Of a DNA stretch of 64,000 bases, positions 43,309 to 54,383 are shown in pieces. The stretch is taken from contig JANEZZ010003058.1 in NCBI GenBank assembly GCA_026122225.1, positions 62,001 to 126,000 on the forward strand, in the 5' to 3' direction. The stretch's first letter is position 1, and every line of letters starts with the position of its first letter. Made by a program: the position numbers and the translations under genes. The notes under the pieces are model-generated. The model ran no database searches and had not been told where the DNA came from. It saw only the letters and a program-made list of their open reading frames with translations. The stretch is from Heloderma charlesbogerti. Its lineage: Eukaryota; Chordata; Lepidosauria; Squamata; Helodermatidae.

Positions 43309-45865
43309 ACGAATCCAAGGCAAACCATTCAACATCACAGTAATTCAAGTCTACGCCCCAACCACTGATGACGAAGAAGCTGAGGTTGATCGGTTCTATG
43401 AAGACCTACAACACCTTCTAGAACTAACACCAAGAAAAGATGTCCTCTTCATCATAGGGGATTGGAATGCTAAAGTAGGAAGTCAAGAAATCACTGGGAT
43501 AACAGGCAGGCATGGCCTTGGTGTACAAAATGAAGCAGGACAAAAGCTAATAGAGTTTTGCCAAGAGAACACGCTGATCATAGCAAACACTCTTTTCCAA
43601 CAGCACAAGAGGCGACTCTACACATGGACATCACCAGATGGTCAATATCGAAATCAGATTGATTATGTCCTTTGCAGCCAAAGATGGAGAAGCTCCATAC
43701 AGTCAGTAAAAACAAGACCTGGAGCTGACTGTGACTCACATCATGAGCTGCTTCTTGCAAAATTTCGGCTGAAATTGAAGAACGTAGGGAAAACCACTAA
43801 ACCGTTCAGGTATGACCTAAATCATATCCCTTATGAATATACAGTGGAGGTGAGGAATAGATTTCAGGGATTAGACTTGATAGACAGAGTGCTTGAGGAA
43901 CTATGGACGGAGGTCCGTAACATTGTTTAGGAGGCAGCAACGAAATCCATCCCAAAGAAAAAGAAATGCAAGAAAGCCAAGTGGCTGTCTGATGAGGCTT
44001 TACAAGTAGCTGAGGAAAGAAGGGAAGCGAAAAGCAAGAGAGAAAGGGGAAGATATATCCAACTGAATGCAGAGTTCCAGAGAATAGCAAGGAGAGACAA
44101 GAAGGCCTTCTTAAATGAACAATGCGAAGAAATCGAGGAAAACAACAGAATGGGAAAGACTAGAGATCTCTGCAAGAAAATCGGAGATCTCAAGGGAACG
44201 TTTTGTGCAAAGACGGGCATGATAAAGGACAAAGAAGGCAGGGACCTCACAGAAGCAGATGAGATTAAGAAGAGGTGGCAAGAATACACAGAAGAACTCT
44301 ACAGGAAAGATCTGAATGTCCCTGATAGCCATGATAGTGCGGCCACTGAACTTGAGCCGGACATCCTCGAGAGTGAAGTCAAGTGGGTCTTAGGAAGCAT
44401 TACTAACAACAAAGCTAGCGGAGATGACAGTATTCCAGCTGAGCTATTTAAAATCCTAAAAGATGATGCTGTTAAAGTGCTGCATTCAATATGCCAACAA
44501 ATTTGGAACACTCAGCAATGGCCGCAAGACTGGAAAAGGTCAGTTTACATTCCAATTCCAAAGAAGGGCAACGCCAAAGAGTGTTCAAACTACTGCACAA
44601 TTGCGCTCATTTCACATGCCAGCAAGGTGATGCTCAAAATCCTACAAGCTAGGCTTCAGCAGTATGCGAAGCGAGAACTACCGGAAGTACAAGCTGGGTT
44701 TCGAAGAGGCAGAGGAACTAGAGATCAAATCGCCAACATTCGCTGCATCATGGAGAAAGCAAGAGAATTCCAGAAAAACGTCTATTTCTGCTTCATTGAC
44801 TACGCTAAAGCCTTTGATTGTGTGGATCACAACAAACTGTGGCAAATTCTTAAAGTGATGGGAGTACCAGACCACCTTACCTGTCTCCTGAGAAACCTGT
44901 ACGAGGGTCAAGAAGCAACCATAAGAACCAGACATGGAACAACTGAGTGGTTCAAAATTGGGAAAGGAGTACGACAAGGCTGCATATTGTCACCCTGCTT
45001 ATTTAACTTATATGCAGAGTACATCATGAGAAATGCCGGGTTGGATGAATCACAGGTCGGAATTAAGATTGCCGGGAGAATTATCAACAACCTCCGATAT
45101 GCAGACGATACCACCCTAATGGCAGAAAGTGAAGAGGATCTCAAGAGCCTCTTGTTGAGGGTGAAAGAGGAGAGTGCAAAAGCTGGTTTGAAACTCAACA
45201 TTAAAAAAACAAAGATCATGGCATCTGGCCCCGTCACTTCCTGGCATATAGAAGGGGAAGAAATGGAAGCAGTGAGAGATTTTACTTTCTTGGGCTCCAA
45301 GATCACCGCAGACGGTGACTGTAGCCATGAAATTCAAAGACGCTTGCTCCTTGGGAGGAAAGCTATGGCAAACCTAGACAGCATAGTAAAAAGCAGAGAC
45401 ATCACCTTGCCGACAAAGGTCCGTCTAATCAAAGCTATGGTTTTCCCAGTAGTAACGTATGGCTGTGAGAGCTGGACTATAAGGAAGGCTGAGTGCCGAA
45501 GAATTGATGCTTTCGAACTGTGGTGCTGGAGAAGACTCTTACGAGTCCCCTGGACTGCAAGGAGGTCAAATCAGTCCATCCTAAAGGAAATCAACCCTGA
45601 GTGCTCATTGGAAGGACAGATAATGAAGCTGAAGCTCCAATATTTTGGCCACCTAATGCGAAGAGAAAACTCCCTGGAAAAGACCCTGATGCTGGGAAAG
45701 ACTGAAGGCAAAAGGAGAAGGGGACGGCAGAGGATGAGATGGCTAGATAGCATCACGGATGCAATGAATATGAACTTGAGCACGCTCCGGGAGAGAGCGC
45801 AGGACAGGAAGGCCTGGCGTGCTATGGTCCATGGGGTCACGAAGAGTCGGACACGACTGAACAAC
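43309..45865 (+). mobile_element. 5'-truncated RTE-BovB LINE, tail type 2, RT frame open
   Basis: It is flanked by a 7-bp repeat AAGGCCT (43302-43308 and 45866-45872). It starts inside the endonuclease (NITVIQVYAPTTD, IIGDWNAKVG). The catalytic-site word SDH reads SHH near 43738, and TAG at about 43928 stops the frame. After that stop the frame is open to TGA at 45875-45877, covering the linker, RT (FIDYAKAFDCVDH, YADDTTLMAE) and the complete C-terminal region (YGCESWTIRKAE, HLMRRENSLEKT). The RT part is the best-preserved BovB in the window. Loss of the 5' end and endonuclease makes it non-autonomous. Confidence 0.94.
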
Positions 45866-45999
45866 AAGGCCTTGTGACTCAGTGTAACACATACAAAAGC
45901 AAGCTCCGTTGAGTTCAATGAGGCTGACTCCCAGGAAAGTACAGGACGGCAGCATAAACCGTATGAAGTGTAAGCGTCTCCCGCAGGCTTTTAGCCCAC

Positions 46000-46850
46000 G
46001 GATGAAATCGTTGGCGCGGAACAGAAAACGGGCAAGAGTTTGTCCTTTTGAGATTGCACGTACGCTCTCTTAATAACGCGTGTCCCTTGTGCCCATATGA
46101 ATGCTGCCTTCTACGACACCTGTGCTGGCTTAATAAGGTCACTCCCGCTGCAAAGGCCGCGGCCAGGGATGCCTTGCTCCGACCGTCTTTCCGTTCCCAC
46201 GGCTACTTTCCAATCAAAACCCACTGGAAGGACGAGGCCGAGATATCAGAAGTGTAAAGCACGCACGCACGCACGCACACGGGGAGGGGGGATCCGCAAG
46301 AGATCGGAGGGCGTGCAAGACCGAGGGCTGTCAGAAGGCGAACTGAACAGGGAAGGGGAGCTGCCGCGCCGCCGCCTTGTACCGTGACCGTCCGTCTGCC
46401 CGCGTCTCCCCCCCCCCCCCCCGGCGGGCCTCGCGGCCTGCTGCAGCGGCTGGGCCGTTCCCATAGCGACTGGCTCCCCGTAACGCGCGCTGAAGGCCGA
46501 GGCGGAACCGCAAGGGCCGAGGCCGAGGCTTCTCCACCGCCCCAGCCCGTCATGTTCCCAGCGGGTAGCGCGGCAGCGCCAGCTTCCCCTCCTGCAAAAG
46601 AAACGCGCGCGAGTTTCGGAGGCTTCCCAGGGTAGGGGAGAAGAGGCGGCGGCGGCGCTCGGGCCAAAGGACAGGGTGGGAGTCCCGACGCAAGGGAACC
46701 GTCCTTCCGGCCCCCCTCCCCGCCATGGAGGCTGTTCCTACCTTCCACTCACGGCCACCGTTCGCTTCCTCTCGCTGCCTCCCCTTCGTCGCGCTTCCTC
46801 CCTGCCCCTTCCCAGTCCGCGGCCTTCCGAGATAGATGGCAAAGCACATG
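46000..46850. promoter_or_regulatory. CpG island, candidate divergent promoter
   Basis: This stretch is much richer in G+C and CpG than its surroundings (for example GTAACGCGCGCTGAAGGCCG and GAAACGCGCGCGAGTTTCGG). It lies upstream of FAM217A (+) and upstream of the TEX56-like gene (-), so it could start both. Open frames on both strands here are by-products of base composition. Exact start sites and first exons cannot be fixed from sequence. Confidence 0.65.
46259..46280. repeat. (GCAC)n short tandem repeat
   Basis: About five units of GCAC inside the CpG island. Confidence 0.9.
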
Positions 46851-47648
46851 TTGGTTGGCAGCGTCCCAGCTGATAAAACAAGACCTTTACCTCAGCTTCG
46901 CCCCACCCTCTCAGCTCCAGCTAAGAGAAGGCTTCAGCCGCAATCTTGGAGCGTTTCTTTCACAGTTGACATTTCCCAGTTCTGCGGGCCCCTTGCTTCG
47001 CACCTTATGTGCCTGGCAAACATGTTTACTAACTTGCGTACACATACTGGGAAACTGGCTAATTTCACCTCCCTGTCAAATGTATATGATACATGCGGTA
47101 GACATGTTGTCTGTTGCACACTAAGTTTGTACATGTAGCATACAGTAAAATGTTTTGGATGTGCACATAAACATCAGATGCAAAGTCACCCAGTAACGAG
47201 AATGTAAAAAGTATGGGTTGGAATGTACATTTGATTTAAAATTGCCTCACTTCCACCTTCTGGCTTGTTTTCAGCATGTTCACACATACAAATAGCAAGA
47301 GATGGTCAAGGTATCATGAGTCACATTGTGCTTAGGAGTTTAAGCACTTTTTTCTCATTTCCCACTACTTCCTATCCTAATTTAGGTAACTATAGCACAT
47401 TAATTGTTCCAAGCCATGTGTCTTCCCTTTCTATGGGCTCACACTCTTCCGTCACATCCTTGAGTTAGCCCCTTTTCCCACTACCCATCTCTGACATCCC
47501 TTTCCCTGATTATTTGCCTAAGGCATACCATCCATTCTCCTCCCTATTATTCCTGTTTCACGCTTCATGTCTCCTTCCTGACACTGCCCTAGTTCCTTCC
47601 TAGCCAATAGGAATATTTTCCACAACACACTTTCATTTATGTCAGCCT

Positions 47649-47687
<39 letters not shown>

Positions 47688-48631
47688 TCTGATTCTGTTG
47701 CAAGGATGTCATGTTGTGTTTTCAACTCCTTCAAACCTCAGTGCAGTCTGAATGGGAAAATGTGGCCCATTATTATTGTGTGTATGAAAAGGAATTGCGC
47801 AAATGTCATCTACTGGATTGTATCTGTGACATTGTTAGTAGTCACAACACAAGTCTTCTCCCTATGTTAGTATCAGTTTTTAAGATTTCTTAAAGAAGCA
47901 TTATTATGTATTTTTTATTAATTTTAATTCCTTAGGGGCTGACACATACTTATGTGTCATCCACTGTGACACATTAAGTATGTCATTCCCATATAAAAAA
48001 CAACAACGAATGAGCAACTACCACCAACAAGGCTTTGTCCTCTCCCAAAAGTAATATACAACTATTTTTAACCACTGAAAAATTATACTTCATCTTTTGG
48101 AGGAGGGCTCCCCACTCTGCATTGCTGAAACACAATATCTACTATGTTTTGTTTTTAAATAAATCACAGTCATGACTGCCACCAGCACCAAGGTTGATCC
48201 CACTCACACCCCATCATGCAGGTGGAGATATGTCCTGTTCTTAAAAAAAAAATAAATCCCAGATTGTCTTTTTTTCTCCTGTGTTCTAACTCTTTCATCT
48301 GCCCTCACTGCTCTGTTGTAGCCTGTCCTTCTTCCTGCTATTGCCAGCTTTCTGTTATTTTAAGCCCATGAGCCAACCCAGCTGAACATTGTCAGGTCTT
48401 TCTGAGGGACAGCTGACAACCATACTTCGAATGTGGGTGATTAGATATCATAATACTGCATCTCCATAGTGACCTTTATATTTTAGCTTTGCACTCCTAG
48501 GAGAATAGTATGTCTTGGCCTTGCCCTTTGTCACTTCACTAGTTGCCTATGTTGCCATTAGGCAGCTCTTCTTTGCTGCCCATCTTGATTCTATTCATTT
48601 TGTGTCATTCTTAATCCCTCCTCCCATACAG
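46851..48631. other. FAM217A 5' intron
   Basis: Contains a CA microsatellite at 47650-47684. No firm exon or named mobile element is visible. Confidence 0.45.
47650..47684. repeat. (CA)n microsatellite
   Basis: An uninterrupted run of 17 CA units. Confidence 0.98.
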
Positions 48632-48740
48632 GCTTGTCAGGGGAAGCACGACAAACAAGTCTGCCAACTTAGTGGGGAAAAAAGACTTTATACCTGCCAT
48701 TTATGGGACCAGTCTCCCACTGAGCAGCTTCTCTCACCAG
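48632..48740 (+). CDS. FAM217A: FAM217A, candidate 5' coding exon
   Basis: The acceptor CTCCCATACAG and donor CACCAG|GTACAT bound 109 nt. In the frame that starts after the first base it is open (GSTTNKSANLVGKKDF...LSSFSHQ) and ends in phase 0, as the next exon at 51253 requires. The total length through the stop would then be about 519 residues plus a start exon, close to my memory of human FAM217A (about 500). It has no Met, so the start codon must be upstream, perhaps in the CpG island. The sequence itself is not clearly recognisable, so the call is tentative. Confidence 0.4.
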
Positions 48741-50309
48741 GTACATGAACGTTTAGTCACAGGGACAACTTTTAAATACACTTACCTTCCCTACATCCAC
48801 TGTTTTATGAAGTGGTTAAGAGTATCATAATAAGAATGAAATACATTGCCTGCCATTTGGATATGTCTCAACTGCAAACAGTTGAACAAAAAATGGGGAA
48901 TAACTAAGATAGGCAACGTGTGATCCTTGAAGCACTTTTGTGTTTTGTCAGATCTTGAAAATGGCAGCTTTAGACATTTTTTAAAAGAAATCTTGCCTCA
49001 AGGCTACAAAGGTCTAGTGAAAACCTGAAGGCAAAAGAATTCTAAACACTTTAAGGGTGCAATCCTATGGATGTTTAGACAGAAAAAAGTCCTATATGCA
49101 TAAGATTGTGCCCTAAATCAATTAATCAAGTTCCAGAGGCAAATAAAATGTCCAAATTAGAAGCCTCAAGAATATTAATTACATATGACAAGATTTTAAG
49201 TCCAACTTATGTTTTCAAATTTGTCAAAAATAACACATTTGTCATAACATATATGAAAATGTTTCTTTATTACATGTACCTATAATATGCAAAGTAGCTG
49301 CAGACTCCCAGTTTATGGTAAGTTTCTAGAGTGCCATCAGAGCTGACCCCATCCCCACCCCTCTGGATGGGAATGCATGGTGATTTCGATTCTATGGGCT
49401 GGATCCAGGATCTGCCTTCTATAGACAAAATTTTTCTTATGGATTACTCATGGTCTTGGCCAGGATCCAGATAGGCTTGTGCATACACCACAAAGCTGGA
49501 AACTACTGATTTCCCCCTTGACTGCATCCCCTCGCACTTCTTTGAATCTCACTTCCTCCAATCAGGTGTGGAATACTAATGCAACAAAAAGGTAGGCCCC
49601 ATAGGCTATATCACTGTCAGTCTACCATAATCCAGACTGGTACAAGGTGCCACAAGCATAAAGCAAGAATTAGAAATATATACAAAAAACATGATCTCAC
49701 CCACAGACTACATATCAAATCACTAAACACAGAACATGCCTATATGCGGTGTATGATCAAGGAATTAAGCATTTTTAAATGGGTAAATTTTTCTAGACTG
49801 TCTTAGAAGACAGGCAAGAAAAAAACAATTACCCATTTTATAGAAGGAATTAACACAACAGAGTTTAATTTTCTATATATTATATTGTCTTCTGTGAACC
49901 TAGCTTAAGTAAAAGAGTAAATACTGAGACCACAAGATAATAAGAGCTAGGTAGACTGGACCCACCTTGAATTCTACCCTGCCTCCAACCCTCAGGAGCA
50001 GCTTTTTATGGGAGTTCAAAGAGCTACAGCAGGATAGGTGGGAGGGCAGGCGCATAACATCCCAGTATGCATGCAGAACCCCAAACATGAGTCTGGATTC
50101 TGATCCTTGTGCATACTCTTGATTTATGATGCAGTGTAATTTTTTTCCAGAATCAGTCATGTTTTTGGTTATATTATGATGAGCTGCTCTCAGATTAAGT
50201 TGTGCTTCTTACTGAAATTTACGAAAAGGATCTCTGTTCAAGTTTATCCATGAAGATCTCATTGAAGGAGCAGGATTTTGTTCGCTTAATTGCTTTAGCA
50301 ATAGATACA
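48741..50309. other. FAM217A intron
   Basis: It holds a small CAATCCTAT-type repeat at about 49054-49110 (GGTGCAATCCTATGGATG...ATAAGATTGTGCCC). No other feature is recognised. Confidence 0.45.
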
Positions 50310-50692
50310 GGGCATCTTCACACAGAGCTTTTATCCTTCTATGGAGATTGGTTACTCACTGAAGTTTGCAGGTCCTTTAGATGATGTCATCAACCTTCAG
50401 GGTGTCTACTGCACTAAATTACCTTTATTCCATTTTTTAAAAGATCAGAGATAATGAACTATCAAATTACAGCACTTGAGTTCCGCTTGAATACCCTGGT
50501 AAAAAGAGGAAAACTCACAATAAGAGGAGCTAGACCACAGCACCATCTTGTGGCTATATAATGAAACATATGGAAGACTTAGATAAGGGGGGAAGGGCGC
50601 GCGTGTAAAGGGAATCTGTTGTGTTCTTGCATTTAAAACGGAAACAGAAAAGCCCATTTTAAATGTGGGATTTTAGGCTGGTGTAGAGATGC
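50310..50692 (+). mobile_element. third copy of the unnamed TIR element, cut by BovB
   Basis: It carries the same interior words as 40140-40875 (CTGCACTAAAT, AACTATCAAATTAC, CATTTAAAACGGAA) and the right terminus TTTTAGGCTGGTGTAGAGATGC. A BovB fragment inserted within that terminus. The left terminal repeat is degenerate. Confidence 0.65.
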
Positions 50693-51056
50693 TTTCGAAC
50701 TGTGGTGCTGGAGAAGACTCTTACGAGTCCCCTGGACTGCAAGGAGGTCAAATCAGTCCATCCTAAAGGAAATCAACCCTGAGTGCTCATTGGAAGGACA
50801 GATAATGAAGCTGAAGCTCCAATATTTTGGCCACCTAATGCGAAGAGAAAACTCCCTGGAAAAGACCCTGATGCTGGGAAAGACTGAAGGCAAAAGGAGA
50901 AGGGGACGGCAGAGGATGAGATGGCTAGATAGCATCACGGATGCAATGAATATGAACTTGAGCACGCTCCGGGAGAGAGCGCAGGACAGGAAGGCCTGGC
51001 GTGCTATGGTCCATGGGGTCACGAAGAGTCGGACACGACTGAACGACTGAACAACA
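50693..51056 (+). mobile_element. RTE-BovB 3' fragment, tail type 2, recent
   Basis: The 364-bp, 5'-truncated copy ends GACTGAACGACTGAACAACA. It is flanked by an 8-bp duplication AGAGATGC at 50685-50692 and 51057-51064. By eye it is identical to the corresponding part of the 43.3-kb copy over about 350 bp, except that it keeps an extra GACTGAAC unit in the tail. Confidence 0.92.
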
Positions 51057-51252
51057 AGAGATGCTCACTATAGCAAATGTTAATTACTGTAGTTTGAATG
51101 TACTGTTTAATATGGTTTATCTTGATCCTGACCACAGTTGCTCAGAGCAGCTCTCATTCTCTTTAAAAAATACACTTTAACTATGGTAGCACCATATATT
51201 TTAGTTTCTACATATATGCCATTAGTATAGCTAAAGATAAATGTCATTACAG

Positions 51253-51334
51253 ACATCACAAGCCTCTAGTCTGGAATCTGATTGTTCGGCTGAAAAGAAG
51301 TTTCATTCACCAGAAGATAAGATTGGTACAGGAG
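51253..51334 (+). CDS. FAM217A: FAM217A exon
   Basis: This 82-nt exon lies between the acceptor ATTACAG and the donor GGAG|GTGAGA. It reads 27 codons (TSQASSLESDCSAEKKFHSP, EDKIGTG) and leaves one base. The leftover G joins GT from the microexon at 51419. Ser/Glu/Lys-rich composition fits the poorly ordered N-terminal region of FAM217A. It is assigned through the continuous frame to the unmistakable last exon. Confidence 0.6.
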
Positions 51335-51418
51335 GTGAGAGCAAGTGCAGACATTCTGTATGTTGAGAAACTGTAAAACCATTTATGTAAGGAAAACTGA
51401 ACTCTTGGTCTTTTACAG

Positions 51419-51444
51419 GTGTTCTTACAAGCGCATTTTACAAG
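51419..51444 (+). CDS. FAM217A: FAM217A 26-nt microexon
   Basis: It is bounded by TCTTTTACAG and ACAAG|GTAAGA, both strong splice sites. Its 26 bases plus the single base left from the exon at 51334 give nine codons (GVLTSAFYK) and bring the frame to phase 0, exactly what the exon at 52856 needs. Without it the downstream frame meets a TAA after three codons. It is separated from the previous exon by a very short, 84-bp intron. Confidence 0.6.
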
Positions 51445-52855
51445 GTAAGAGCAAAACCAACATCACTCCCTTGATTTTTTTTAGCAGCTTATACTATCTT
51501 GTTATGGTTCTTATTTCAAAGGAAGTGGCATGTAGTATATTCAGGTGTTAACTGATCTAAGTGTGAATTCTTGAAGGATTCTTGTTTTCCCAATTTATTC
51601 ACAAAAAGAACTAAGCTTTTGGTTGTCTGCCATGCAATGCAATCCTATGTATGTTTACTTGGAGGCTTATTCCATTGGCCTGGACCCAGACTTAGTTATG
51701 CATAGAGCAGATCCATTGGAATCAATAGGCCTGATGTTACTTCTGATTTAATCTACGTATGACTATAGAGTTAGTCTATGTATCACTAAGTCTGGATACA
51801 ACCCATTGTGCTTAAAATTGCAGCCTTAGTGAAGACATGCAAATACCTTTGTAAATATAATACATGCCTAAGAGGATTTCTATTTGGAGAATGTTTCAGG
51901 TGTCAGGTATGTTGATTCAGCACTCTGAATACCCACAAGCCACTCAGGACTGTATGGATCCCTTCTAGTCAAAATGGCAGATGGGAAATTAGTGCAGTTA
52001 GCCAAGCAGCAAAGTCAAACAGGGGATTACAGCAAGATTTGTTCTACACAACTTTATACTTTGTTTCTCCAGGTCTGCTTTCTGTACTTCAGATAAAGCA
52101 CTGAATAAAAAAAATGCGTAACAGTGCTGTCTGAATGCAGCCCAATTGTCTAACTCAGGATGTTTCACTGGGCATTTCTCTTGTCTAGACTGAGCTATTT
52201 GAATACATGGTACTCATGGGATTATCATTAAAATGTGATTATATTGTGCATAAAGCTAGATAACTGCAACTACCTATTACCAAGGATGATCTAGTAAGTA
52301 CGAGTCAGGGATCTACAGCTATGCTTACTGTCCCCAGAAGAGTTACATAAATAATCCATTAAAGTTAGTGTTCCACATATATATTCTCACAGAATTATTT
52401 CAAAAGCATCCTGTGAGCGCCAAAGCTAGCAATAATTAGCTCTGGGTCTTTGAGACTGCTGGATGGCTGGTTGCCTTTATTTCTGCACTTCCCATCAAGC
52501 TTTAGTTTGGCTTCATTTAGCAGTGATCTTTTGGCTCAGACTTTAGCAGGTTCATCCAAGGCCTCAGGTGGTTGCAAACATTGCAATTTATCCAAATGTG
52601 TAGCAAAAATAGAGGTTAAAGACTAGATGAAGATTGTAACACGGAATAACATAGCCTGAGACCTGTGCTTTCTCTTTGATGCTCGTACACACGCTCATAT
52701 TAGATGCATGGGCTGCCACTTGTTTGGAATTTCTGAAGTCCAACAGGTGGATCTGAGGTTAGCTTAAGGATCAAACAAGCTGCAAAAATTAGTGATTAAA
52801 TTTTAGAATGTATGCTTTGTCTTCTAAATATTGCAATAGCTCTTTTCTTTTACAG
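51445..52855. other. FAM217A intron
   Basis: Contains a diffuse CAATCCTATG-type repeat at about 51638-51828. The rest is unremarkable. Confidence 0.45.
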
Positions 52856-52924
52856 GACCATTATAAAGCTGCAATGGAACAGTTGGCAGCTCTTAGCTTG
52901 TCAAAAAATACTAGGACAGCACAG
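52856..52924 (+). CDS. FAM217A: FAM217A exon
   Basis: This 69-nt exon of 23 codons is in phase 0/0, with acceptor TTCTTTTACAG and donor ACAG|GTAGTA. The peptide DHYKAAMEQLAALSLSKNTR aligns in character with a short segment before the central domain of mammalian FAM217A (YLEIPVEQL-type). It is joined in frame to the exons on both sides. Confidence 0.7.
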
Positions 52925-53026
52925 GTAGTATTAGTTTGTCTTTTTATAATATAATTTACTTATTTTAAAATGTTCAGTGCTTGTTCTGAACTGGTAGTTT
53001 TGCTGAAAATGTTTTGTTTATTTCAG

Positions 53027-53106
53027 CTGAATTCAAATAGCAGCAGACAAGGGCCATTTCATTCCTGGAGCTATATGCACGATCAAGGCAATAATTCAGT
53101 GAGCAG
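53027..53106 (+). CDS. FAM217A: FAM217A exon
   Basis: This 80-nt exon has acceptor TTTATTTCAG and donor GAGCAG|GTAAAG. It gives 26 codons (LNSNSSRQGPFHSWSYMHDQ, GNNSVS) and two bases. The final AG is completed by A of the last exon to give Arg, so the phase is right. The Asn/Ser-rich content is typical of a disordered region. Confidence 0.72.
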
Positions 53107-54383
53107 GTAAAGAAATGTATTGTTAGTACTTTCAGTGAAATTAAACAGAATAGGTGGGCAACCCAAAATAAGCACTTAGCCACTTCCTCATTTATAAAAA
53201 GAGAATGCCAAGCGTCAGCCTTAGGGTAGGTATGCACCATCACTCCTCTGCTGCAGTTCTTCATTGTTTTGTTTCATCCCTTGTTGTTTGGTGTCCTAGT
53301 GCTATTTATTTATTAAATTTATTAATCGCCCATCTGGCTGGTCACCCAGCCACTCTGGGCAATGTACAGCATATAATAAAACAGTTTAACATATGAAAAT
53401 ATATGAAGCATATATAAAAATATATGAAGCTGCTCTTCATATATTTTCTATATATGAAAGAAATGCATTTCCTGCTTCCTTCTCTCAGAGTAATGATCTT
53501 AAAACAAGCTCTAAGTCTTAGCATAGGGACCTATGAATCCTGATTTGAAGGGAAAAAAAGTGGGGGAAGGGCTCCAGTTGTCTCTATAGGATAGTAAAGT
53601 ACCTAGGGTCATGCAAGTTAAGAGGGAAATAGGCAGGAAACTGATGTGCTTGGGGGGGGGGGGAGTTCCCAATGGGATTGACATTTGAAAACCTATGTCA
53701 ACCCATAAGTTGCATTTTAAAAAGTTTTTTTAAATACTCTAATAGTCAAAGAGCAGCAGGGTAAATTGGTAGGATGAAGGGACGTGGTGAGATGTTGTAC
53801 CTGCATACAGTAAACTAGACATCTGAGGGAAAGATTTGGTGTAGCTCACTCCCTAATATGCTAATTTACTGTATGTAAAGAACTGTGTTGTTTGTAATAT
53901 GGAGGAATGTTTAATATTATGACTATCCACACCTACAATGAAGTGGTATAGTCCAGGATTCTAAACCATCTCAATGTACACTCTACATAATATAAACTCT
54001 ATCAAGTGACTCCACTCTCAGAAGAAAATACACACATGCCTATACTGTTTGGTATTTTAAAACGCAGAGGAAGTATCATATTTACGGTATGTCACATGAA
54101 CACTTTTGTACTGTTGTACTGACATAACTGCCTGTGGCACCAACGAAATGTCTCGCACTATATAGAAGTACCCCTTCTGTTTGTCTAGAACCTACTGCTA
54201 GTCAAGTCAATTTTTGAGTATTAATTTGCTGAAAATATGATCATCTTGCTTCAGGGTGTACTGCAGGGTATATTTGCAGGCTGCAAATACATTAATTTTT
54301 CTGTACAGCATGGGAGATACCATGATAAATTATTCACTAGAGGTGGTATGTTCATATTAGTTTAGTTTCTCTTTTTCTTCCAG
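53107..54383. other. last FAM217A intron
   Basis: It holds a fragment similar to the (TTTA)n repeat of 26.5 kb at 53299-53370 (ATTAATCGCCCATCTGGCTG) and a G-run at 53654-53664. No exon is seen. Confidence 0.5.

Noticed and set aside
46203..46850. Several long open frames on both strands in the CpG island
   Set aside because: GC-rich DNA lacks stop codons by composition. The peptides are Pro/Gly/Arg-rich and overlap on both strands.
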